Shown: positions 38,861-47,800 of the stretch, one piece after another | Numbering within the stretch: the first letter of the stretch is position 1 | Layout of the letters: each line of letters starts with the position of its first letter | Assembly: GCA_947846985.1 (NCBI GenBank) | Contig: CANTUZ010000002.1 | Location: forward strand, 155,739,889 to 155,803,888 | Reading direction: 5' to 3' | Length of the DNA: 64,000 nucleotides | Source of the DNA: Fratercula arctica | Lineage: Eukaryota > Chordata > Aves > Charadriiformes > Alcidae | The notes under the pieces: generated by a model | Seen by the model: the letters and a program-made list of their open reading frames with translations, nothing else | Databases searched by the model: none | Told to the model about the DNA's origin: nothing | Position numbers and translations under genes: made by a program

Positions 38861-40473
38861 GATCGACAGTGGAGTGCTTTAGTGAGGTTCACAGAGGGGT
38901 TTCTCGAACTGGAGGAACCTCAGGGGAGCAGAGAGATCCACCAGGAGCCCTCAGCTTGCATGGCAACAACTGATGAGACCTGGACGGTGCCCGGAGCAAC
39001 ATTGGCCAAGCCCCCCCACACGTACAAAAGAAACCCCTGGGGAGGACTGCGAACAGGGCAGGCAAACAGGGCCTGGTGTGTCAGTTTGTGCAGAGGGGCG
39101 CTGGAGCTCTGCCAGCTGGACCAGGGAGCAATGGTATCTATGCAACAGAAGGCCATGTCCTCTCCGAGCTCTGCACCTGCCACGACTGAGGCAGCTTCGC
39201 AGAGAGAGCTCTGATGGGAACGTGCTGTCACCCAGGTGCCAGGCTGTGGGCCGTGCCCTGCTCTTACGCCAGTACGGGACGTCAGCAGTGAGCACTCCTG
39301 TGGGAGGTGCGCCCGGGGAGATGAACTCCTCCGCTTGGTGACAGAGCTCCGGGAGGAAGTGAGTAGGTCGAGGAGTATCAGGGTGTCTGACAGTGAAATA
39401 GACTGCTGGAACATCACCCTACTATCCCTGGGACAGACCTGTCAGGCAGACACGTGATATAGAGGATTCCCTACGCTCTGTCCACCCAGTAGAACACAGT
39501 GAATTAAGGGATAGGGGGAATGGCAACAAGTTGCTGCCCTGTGCGGTAGGCACATCTCCTCCGTGACTACCCCACCGTCCCATGTGCCCTCGCATAATAG
39601 GTGCAAGGCTCCGCAAGTGGAACTGAACAATGACGAGGACGGTGGTTCACCTAGGTTGGAAGTGCCACCGAGGTTAAGTCAGACTATGTCCTGTGTCAAA
39701 ACTGCTTCCATAAAGAAAAAAAAAAAATGGGTCATTGCCATAGAAGACTCTCTTCTGTGGGAAACAGAAGGCCCAATATGCCAACCAGACCCACTTCTTA
39801 GGGAAGTCTGCTGCTTCAGGAATCCCAGCACCCAGACCCTCAAGAGAGGATGGTCGGGTTAGGGAACATTTAAACAAACTGGATGTACATAGGTCGATGC
39901 CACCTGATGGGATGCATCCATGAGTGTTGAGGGAGCTAGCTGATATCATTGTAAGACCACTTGATTATCTTGCAAAGGTCATGATCAGGGAAGGTTCCTG
40001 AGGTCTGGAGAAAAGAAAACGTCACCATTATCTTCAAGAAGGACAAGAGGGAAGATGTAGGCAACTACAGGCTGGTTAGCCTCACCTAAGTCCCTGAGAA
40101 AGTAATGAAGCAAATAATTTCAGAAACTATTTCCAAACATAAAAGGGACAAGCTTATTGAGAGTAGTTAAAGTGAATTTATAGAAAGGAAATCATACTTG
40201 ACCAACCTGATAACCTGTAATGAGATGACTGGCTCAATGGATGAGGGAAGATCAGATAATGTTGTTTATCTTGACTTTAATAAGACTTTTGACACTGTCT
40301 CTCAAAACATCCTCATAGATAAACTGATGGAGTATGGGCTAGGTAAGCAGACTGCAAAGTAGATTGAAAACTGGCTGAACTGCTCAAAGGGTTCTTATCA
40401 GTGACACAAAGTCCATCTGGAGTACCCAAAAGGCTGACACAGTAGTTTAACTTTTTAATTAATGTCCTGGATA
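38861..40473 (+). mobile_element. CR1 LINE, internally deleted: 5' region, ORF1 remnant and reverse transcriptase (left part of interrupted element)
   Basis: Unlike the other copies this one keeps ORF1. In the frame starting at 39236, residues 22-25 form a CxxC pair (CGRC, 39299-39310). A leucine- and arginine-rich coiled-coil stretch follows (ELREEVSRSRSI) and then a stop at 39455. From 39563 the same frame continues to a Lys-rich segment and the start of the SGNH/GDSL esterase domain known in CR1 ORF1. The expected GDS reads EDS (Glu61-Asp62-Ser63 of that frame). Near 39850 the sequence jumps from the esterase start straight into ORF2 (MPPDGMHP-like), so the rest of ORF1 and the whole endonuclease are deleted. 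RT motif A reads YLDFNKTFDTV (40267-40299) amid several stops. The GC-rich part at 38861-39235 is probably the 5' UTR. The element is cut at 40473 by a nested CR1. Confidence 0.88.
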
Positions 40474-40689
40474 GAATTATAGAATGATTTAATTTGGAAA
40501 AGATCTTTAAGATCATGAAGTCCAACTGTTAATCTAACACCGCTAAGTCCACTACTAAACCATGTCTCTAAGCACCACATCTACACATATTTTAAATACC
40601 TCCAGGGATGGTGACTCAACCATTTCCCTGGGCAGCCTGTTCCAATGCTTAACAACCCTTTCTGTGAAGAGATTTTTCCTAATATCCAA
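40474..40689 (-). mobile_element. Nested CR1 LINE 3' end, antisense, inserted into another CR1
   Basis: On the minus strand this is the last ~216 bp of a CR1: RT trailer and 3' UTR (complement of CCTGGGCAGCCTGTTCCAAT, 40629-40648), ending in degenerate terminal repeats ATTCTATAATTCTA at 40487-40474. It splits the host CR1 between the RT sequence before 40473 and its continuation after 40690. The 5-mer GGATA is present on both sides (40469-40473 and 40690-40694), which fits a target-site duplication. Its 3' sequence differs from that of the host and of the 24 kb copy, so it belongs to another subfamily. Confidence 0.92.
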
Positions 40690-41515
40690 GGATAATAGGA
40701 CAGAGTGTATCCTCAGCAAGTTCGCAGTTTTGGACAGAAGGCAAACTCATTAAGTTCAACAATGGGAAGAGCAAAGTCCTGCATCTGGGGAGGAATAACT
40801 CCATGGACCACAACAGGATGGGGGCTGACCAGCTGGTAAACAGCTCTACAGTGAAGGATCTGATGGTCCTGGTGGACAACAAGCTGGCCATAACCATCAA
40901 CGTGCCCTTGCAACAAAAAGGCCACCGGTCTCCCCGGCAGCATTAGGCAGAACATTGCCAGCAGGTTGAGGAACATGATCCTTCCCCTCTGCTCAACACT
41001 AGTGAGACACATCAGGAGTGCTGTGTTCAGTGCTGAGCTCATCAGTACAAGGGAGATATGGACTTACTGGCGTGAGTCCAGCAAAGACGATAAATGGATG
41101 GAAGCATCTTTCCTACAAGGAAAGGCTGAGAGAGCTGTGACCGTTCAGCCTGGAGAAGAGGAGGCTCAGGAGGGATGTCATCAATACATACACATGTCTG
41201 AAGTGAGGATGCAAAGAAGATGGAGCAACACTCTTTTCAGTGGTGCCCAGTAACAGGATCAGAACAAATGGGAACAAAATGAAACACAGGAGGTTCCATC
41301 TGAACTTCAGGAAACACTTTTTTATTGTAAGGGTGATCAAGCACTGGCACAGGTTGCCCAGGGAGACTGTGGAGTCTTCATCCTTGGAGATATTCAAACC
41401 CCAGCCGGACATGGTCCCGGGCAATCTGGTCTAGCTGACCCTGGTTGAGCAGGGACATTGGGCTAGATGATCTTAAAAGGTGCCTTCCAACCTCAAGGAC
41501 TCTGTGATTCTGTAA
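40690..41515 (+). mobile_element. CR1 LINE, right part of interrupted element: RT C-terminus and 3' end
   Basis: The host element resumes with [11 protein letters not shown] (40699-40731), the segment that should end in FADD. A deletion follows at once, so the catalytic aspartates are missing. The remaining RT tail is broken by frameshifts. The 3' UTR contains GCACTGGCACAGGTTGCCCAGG-type sequence near 41341 and a GGGCTAGATGATCTTAAAAGG trailer, and it ends in terminal repeats CTCTGTGATTCTGT at 41500-41514. Together with 38861-40473 the interrupted element spans about 2.4 kb excluding the insert. Confidence 0.93.
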
Positions 41516-43292
41516 AAAGAAAAAGTCACAGAGCTAACAAGCAATAGAGGACAGCATGTCCCTCCCCCCAGAGAGCAGATCTGTTTCCAGAATGCCCTGT
41601 AAGCCACCAGTGGTTACAGTCTCTGCTCCCTGCATTACTCATCACAGCTTACTATCAAGCAGCTTGCACAGCCCAGAGACTTGGAACAGCTCAACACATC
41701 TTTCTGTGTTCAGGGCATACAGATTCCCATTGTTCTTCAAAGATATCCTTGAATTTCAAGCCTTTAAATTTTTCAGTTTTCACAAAACTGTCTAGTTCAA
41801 GTTTGTGTTGGCAGATTATTTCTTTAAGTTGCTGTAAGGTGGCAATTTCTTTAATTGATTCTTTTTTCCAAATTTCACCCTGAGCCTTTTTTTCTTTTAA
41901 AACTTATTTCACTACTAACATAAAATGAACAAGGAATCTATGCCAAAGTGTTTTAAATAAAGAGAAGGCAAATGGCCTCTTCTACCTGCCTCTTCCAGGT
42001 CGAACTGGACCTGGTCGAATAATATCACAGTGGTGCTACCTTTGTAAAATTCAGACGCGCTTCAAGGAAGACTAATAAATGCATGTTTAGCAAAAAAATT
42101 CAGACAGGTGTTTCTGAAAAAGAAGGAAATAATGGGTTGCAATTTATATCTTATTATTCCTAAAAAAAAATCCATCCTTGTTTGAGTGGGAAAAAGAGAA
42201 TATTAATATTTGATGAGCTAACTTTCTAAAAAGAAATTAAATATTCTTAGTACTTTAGTACTTCAAATAAAAATTGCCTTTGCTCAAATATTTTATGCTT
42301 TTCAGGGGATAGAGAGCACCCACCATTCCTATGTCTCTCTGTAAGTTTCATCAAAAGCTATATTTGAGTGATACTATTATAGAGCCTATACTTTACCTTC
42401 AGAAAAACTGAAGGTAACCTGAATGATAATAAAAAGGAAACAAAGCAAAAATGTTGCAATTGTAGACTGAACATGGAGACACAGGCGCTGTTCGGTTCTT
42501 TTTATGTATATATACTTTCTAAAACCCAAAGGGATGCCCCAAATATATATTTAAACAATGTCTAATTTTGCTAAAAATTTAGGAAAATTTTTATTTAAGT
42601 CCGAAGGAGAGTAGAAGGCCTGTTCCACAGGACATTGAATGACTCTGACATTTACTTTTCTCCCAAGGCAGAACCCAAAGATAACTGAGTAAGCTTTAAA
42701 GTTCTCTTTTCTAAAAGTTTTAATTAGAACCAATAAAAATATTTTCTTCCAAAAAAAAAAAAAATACTTTGATCACAATTTCTTCCATTTTAATTAACTA
42801 TACATACACATTCAAAATCAGTTATTTTTAGGTCAAAAATCAAAATCTTTTTTATTCTGACAGGACAGAACATTCAAAGTTATGAAAATGCATTCAAGTG
42901 GGAGATAGGGGAATTTCTCCACAAAAAATAGCTCAACACAGAGTCATTTTGTAATGGTAAACTGCTCCTGTTGATGAGCTCCAAACTGGCTGAAGTTCCC
43001 GTCTGTGACGAACTGTTTGCTCAGTTTGCTTATCGCCTTTGTACTCTGAGTCCACTTTGCAATATACTGCTTGTCAGAATGATTCAGAAAGTGTCTCCTT
43101 CCCACCTCGTGCTTAAAAGCCCAGCATTAAAAGCCCCATGAAAACCTAAATGGGATTAATCTCTTGCTTCTGATCTGAATCCTAAAAGATGAAATGAGGA
43201 AAGAGGTAATTTACCCATTGTCTTCCTTCAAACTAGGGTTAATTATATGTAATTATATATGTCAAGAGACATTTGTCATTTTTTTTTCCTAA
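41516..43292. other. Non-coding stretch, no recognised gene
   Basis: AT-rich unique-looking DNA. It holds a perfect 10-bp inverted repeat with a 5-base loop at 42393-42417 and an A run at about 42752-42764. No coding block was recognised. Confidence 0.6.
42393..42417. repeat. Inverted repeat, 10-bp arms, A5 loop
   Basis: TTACCTTCAG at 42393-42402 is the exact reverse complement of CTGAAGGTAA at 42408-42417. A small hairpin is possible. No T run follows and no RNA gene context is visible. Confidence 0.85.
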
Positions 43293-43755
43293 AAACATCC
43301 AGTGATTGAGACACCAGAATTCTTCAGACAACCTGTTTTCTACTTTGTGATTCACTTATTGCACCATTATAAAGTTTTAAATAGTGTCTAACTTCAAATA
43401 GTGGAAATTTGCCTCGTTTAGAGTTTAAAACCAATAGGTCTTCTGTTGATTCCAGTCATGTCAGCAAAGAGATTATTACCTATTCTTCGTGGTGGCCTTT
43501 TATACATTTGAAAACTGTTATAGTGTGTCCAGTCAAGCTTCCCCTTTCAAGACCAAACAGCTCTTATTCATTCAACTACTCCTTGTAAGTCATGGTTTAT
43601 AGATGTCTGATCATCGTATCTAGGTTGTCATCATCTAGTCCAAGCTACTCTACTTCTTTCTCGAGCTCTGATGCTGAAACCTGTACCTTGAACTTCAGAA
43701 TATGTCACCCAGGTAATTTATTTCAAGTGTCTAATACAGTATCAGCACAATATTT
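43293..43755 (-). mobile_element. Ancient CR1/L3-like LINE fragment, antisense
   Basis: The plus strand reads as a heavily diverged complement of a CR1/L3 3' region in the right order: a CATCCAGTGATTGAGACACC segment, then CAACCTGTTTTCTACTTTGTGATTCA (compare the common CAACCTGTTCCA...TGNTTCAC), then TTTTATACATTTGAAAACTG, then the CTCCTTGTAAGTCATG segment near 43580. The divergence is far greater than in the other copies, so it belongs to an old layer of amniote repeats. The last part (43640-43755) is only weakly supported. Confidence 0.72.
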
Positions 43756-43881
43756 ATAGAATCATAGAATGTTTTGGGTTGGAAGGGACCTTAAAGATCA
43801 TCTTGTTCCAACCCCCTGCCATGGGCAGGGACACCTCCCACTAGACCAGGCTGCTCAAAGCCCCAGCCAGCCTGGCCTTAA
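43756..43881 (-). mobile_element. CR1 LINE 3' end, antisense, severely 5'-truncated
   Basis: A CR1 tail of 126 bp. The left end shows terminal repeats (ATAGAATCATAGAATG), followed by the complement of the GATGATCTTTAAGGTCCC trailer and a CCCTGCCATGGGCAGGG segment. It is nearly identical to the complement of 25190-25310, so both come from the same young subfamily. It directly abuts the ancient CR1 on its left and stops at GGCCTTA. The right boundary is the 5' truncation point. Confidence 0.95.
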
Positions 43882-43894
43882 CCGCTTCTTTATT

Positions 43895-43998
43895 GGATTT
43901 GGGGTTTTTTTTTTGTTGATGGGTTTGGGGTTTTTTGTTTGGTTGGGGGTTTTTTTGGTGGTGTTTTTTTGGGTTTTTTTTGTTTTGTTTTTTTTTTG
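43895..43998. repeat. G/T-rich low-complexity tract
   Basis: Runs of T (6-10) alternate with runs of G (3-5) for about 100 bases with almost no C or A. Several GGG to GGGGG blocks occur, mostly separated by long T loops. The tract starts just after the truncation point of the CR1 tail. Confidence 0.9.
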
Positions 43999-44744
43999 TA
44001 ACAGCATGATATTGTTAGATCTTATTAATGCCATCTAATTAATTAGTGCAGAAAAGCAAGTGTTTTTTCTCTGTCCCCAAATTCTCTGAATTCCTTGGAA
44101 GTTTGTAAATTCTCAGAGAACGATTTGTCCTTCAAAATCACATCACATGATCTGATGTGGCACACCATCTAAAACTGAATCTCTCTTCCTATAGCTTTCT
44201 CATTTTTTCTCTCCCAAATGCATTTGTATTTACAGTTTTTCCACTTTGGGAGAAAAATATAATACATCAAGAAAGAAACTGCACTAAAGTCTTATTAGGA
44301 AAGCCCAAAGCTGCAAACAGGTTTGGAAGCAAAGCAGGCAAAGGAAGCATACACAAGAAGTAATTATCCCAAACACTTTTAATAAAGGATGGACTTACTT
44401 GTGTGGGGGAAAAAAAAAAAAAAAAAAAAAAAAGAAAAGCTGCAAGCTCTGTTAGGTTGCTATTAGAAACCTCACCCTTTATCTAAAATATAAAAGTGTT
44501 AAAATTTCAGAATCATTTATTAAAGCTATTACCATCTATTCAGACATCGGTATTCATAGAGATCTGAATATCGAAACATTTTTGCTGTGAAGCAAATAAC
44601 GCAGATAATGGCATTTCCTCCAAACTTTCTGAAATAAGCTCTAGACAAATTATGAAGTGTTTCCTGCATAGGAAGGTCTTGAATACTGATAACATGGAGA
44701 GTCTTTAAACACCTTGTGGGGGCTGATGGCAGGGATGTTAACAT
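43999..44744. other. Non-coding stretch with poly(A) run at 44410-44433
   Basis: No gene recognised. A 24-base A run preceded by five G stands at 44410-44433. The minus-strand frame at 44744-44529 shows no domain. Confidence 0.55.
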
Positions 44745-44862
44745 CCATTTGTGCTTAGGAAATCAGACCTTCTGGGCTTTTCAACAGCTAGGGGGATTAA
44801 CCACTGGAACAACCCGGGAAGCACCATGGAGGTTTCTCCACCACTAAGCAATGTTCCTGTGA
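44745..44862 (+). mobile_element. Ancient CR1/L3-like LINE fragment, sense
   Basis: The segment GGGGGATTAACCACTGGAAC (44791-44810) followed by AACCCGGGAAGCACCATGGAGG and TTTCTCCACCAC matches the conserved RT/3' junction of old CR1 elements (ATTAACCACTGGAACAA ... GTGGATTCTCCATCAC). The flanks are too diverged to follow. The orientation is opposite to the ancient piece at 43293-43755, so they are either separate insertions or an inverted arrangement. Confidence 0.75.
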
Positions 44863-47800
44863 GGTTTGGTTTTGTATTTCCCGTTGAAATTATGATTGTA
44901 TTTGAAAAAAAATAAAAATTTGTGGCAATCATCTGGGCAGCAGTGGGCTGGAGCCATGCTGAGGTTCTTGCAGTCTCCTTTCTGGCCTTTTCATCTGCCG
45001 TGGAGAGGACACTGGAGAGGTCCCGCTCTTTGTGGCAGCTACTTTGGAGAGTTGTGATCAGAATCCAGTGATCAGCTTGGCCTACAAATCTCTCTCCTTC
45101 AATGAAAACACAGGGTAGCTAAAACAAAGGAAAAAGGCTTCGTTTCTCAGCTCAGCCTGGATTTCCCCTCCCACCTTTACCTGCCTTTTTAAAGCAAGTG
45201 GTTAATGCAGGAAAGGAAGTCTGTCTGTGTCTCTCTGTGTAGGGTCAGGGACAATAGGGCTTTGGTCCTGGTGGGACATCACTGTGCTAACCTAGTGTTA
45301 ACCCAGCTGTCAACATCATTACAGGAGCTGCATTCACCAACACTGAAACTCTCCCAGCAGCTGCCTTGTAAAACCCTGCCTGTAACATAAGCACTATCTA
45401 AATCTCTGCAGCTTTTGAGATGGGAACAGAGCATAACAAATAATTTAACCCCAAACTTGGAAAACTCGCCACGTCCCCAGGTGAGGAATGTTTTCACGAG
45501 GCTTCTCCTTTGATTTTCTATTTTGACTATGGTTTGAAATGACATGGTTCATTCCAAATGCACATAAAGAGAATGCAATAGGAAAACATGGCTTCTAAAT
45601 GAGCAAGGTCACCCAGCTCTCCTTGGGTGGGTACAGCTCTTTTCGCACCAAGGGACAGCATCACCATCTGCTCAGCAGTGCCAGGTCTCTCCCTAACTCA
45701 TTTATGCACAAACCGAACATTAAGGTTACCGAGACCTGTGTGTAAAAGGCTGGGAAAAAACAGAAGGGAGGCTGCCCCACGCCGCCGTAAATCAACCCCC
45801 ACCCTGCTGGCACATGCATTGAATTAGACTCTGTAACGCAGGGGCCGCCTCTCGACAGACGGAGTCTCACAGAGTGTGCTGGAGTGATTTGGTGTCAGCA
45901 TCCCCTCCTTTGACGAAGGGCAGGATGGGGACAAGTGATTGCAGGTTTGTAGACAAGGGAAGGGTGGTGAGAAAGCTGAAAACTGCCCGAGAGCTGGGTT
46001 TGACCTCCATGTGTTTACAGTGGCATAAGAAGGGGTAAGTATTTCCCCTAGATGATGCTTTGGGAGGGACTGGATGACTTGCAGCTTACCTGAAAACTCA
46101 GAGCTACATTTTGTGTCAGTGGGAACCGTGCTGCTGAGAGACAGAGAGAGGCAAAAGCACAAGCACTGAAAGCACAAGCATCAGCCATGTCACTCCGGGT
46201 ATCCCCAAATTAGCCTGTGTTTCTTTACCTGCAATTCTCTGTGCTTTCTCGCTGTCGGATAGAGAGAATTGTGTCCTAATATCTCAGAAAGGTTTGTGAA
46301 GACTGCGTCATTAATATTTGCGAAATGCTCATGTAGTCTAGACAGAGAGCTACAGAAATATCCCAAAGAAACCTAAATAGGTCAGGTTTTGACTGGCATT
46401 CATTCCACAAGGCTGACACCAGAGATTTAAGAATATGACCAATGCAGAATATTAAATAACTGCTGTGTTAATGAAAACATGCAAGATACTACAATAACAG
46501 CCATAGCGGACCCTAACACGGACCAGCCCAGTTTGACACAGGAGTATTGATGGTGCCCATTTATGTCAGTGACAGAACAGAATAATCTTTTTTACACATT
46601 TCTGGCTGAGAGATGAGTTTTTAATATAAGCAAAACTGCTGACTACATAAGGTACAAGCTAGCATTTCTGAAATTCATGAGGATTTGTCGGCTTGCAGGT
46701 AGAAGCCGTTACTGCCCTACTGCTGCTGTTCATGCTTTTGCCATACCGTAAGAGCTGATTAAACTGAGTTTGAGAGCTCTGAGCAAGGAATCATCACCCG
46801 GATCTTCAGCAGGACAAGGGAAACCTGTTAACTCTCAAAGGTCTCAGAGTATTTGAAGGTTATGGAGTCCCTGCTGCGGAGGTGAGCATTTGTACCCTGG
46901 ACGTACTCAGAGGAGCAGCACAGGGCAGGGTGTGAGGGAATCACAGATCCTGAGCATCCTCCCCACCCCACGGTGACTTTACCATTCCCATCATCTTCCC
47001 GTCAGCTGCAGGGGGAGGAGAACAGTCAAGAATGTCAATTTTTCACTGCAGCTGTAAGGAGAACCTTTTGTTTCATAAACACAATAATCTGGTGTGTCAG
47101 ACATGAGATTGTCCTTGGAATTCCCAGCTCACAGAAAATTCTGAATATTCCTGGCCACTCCAGCCCAATTCAGACTGAACACATTTCTTAGGTGAAATTT
47201 CCCGAGAACTGGGAATGTTACTTGTCCACCAGTTCTGCCAGACAGCACCAGGGAAATTAAAAATAATAATAATTAAAAAAAAAAAAAGTAAAAGAAAAAC
47301 AAAACAAAACAAAACCAGCAGAAAAATAAAAAAGAAGAAAAAAGGATAATTTCTTCTTTTGCAGCGGCCCAGCAGGGAAGCCCAAGGGAGTCACATCACT
47401 CTCATTCTGCTACATGAAAAAGATCACCACAAGTGTTCAAAACATCAGTGGAAGACAGAGACCAGCAACAGCTCCAGCTCTCTTAACCCTCTTGCAAGAA
47501 TTGAGAACGCTGGGGGGCCGTGGGCATGGGAGATGCAGGCACACAGATTGCGCTTCGCAGAAGCCGTAATGCTGGAAGCGAGGGAGTGAAAAGCACATAC
47601 GTACGTCAGCACTGGGTAGAGACTTTGGGCAGCGAGACATGTGGGAAGAAGCAAGGAAGAGGCAAGACAGAATGTCCCTGTCCTCCAGCCGTTAGAGGGA
47701 CAAAAGTGTCAAATTGATTAGACATGAAACCCAAGTGACATATCTGGTTTTCATTTTCTTAAAGTGAGATCCAGAAATATCACCCAGGTGGACTCACAGT

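Noticed and set aside
38920..39417. 165-codon minus-strand open frame, one of the longest in the window
   Set aside because: It lies antisense to the CR1 5' region and ORF1 remnant. The GC-rich complement of the repeat explains its length, and no domain is visible.
38861..39700. GC-rich segment considered as a CpG island promoter
   Set aside because: The GC content is explained by the CR1 5' UTR and ORF1, and no host exon follows.
40713..41042. 109-codon minus-strand frame
   Set aside because: Antisense shadow of the CR1 RT C-terminal region.
45824..46177. 117-codon minus-strand frame
   Set aside because: Ser/Pro/Leu-rich composition of a random frame, with no recognisable motif or context.
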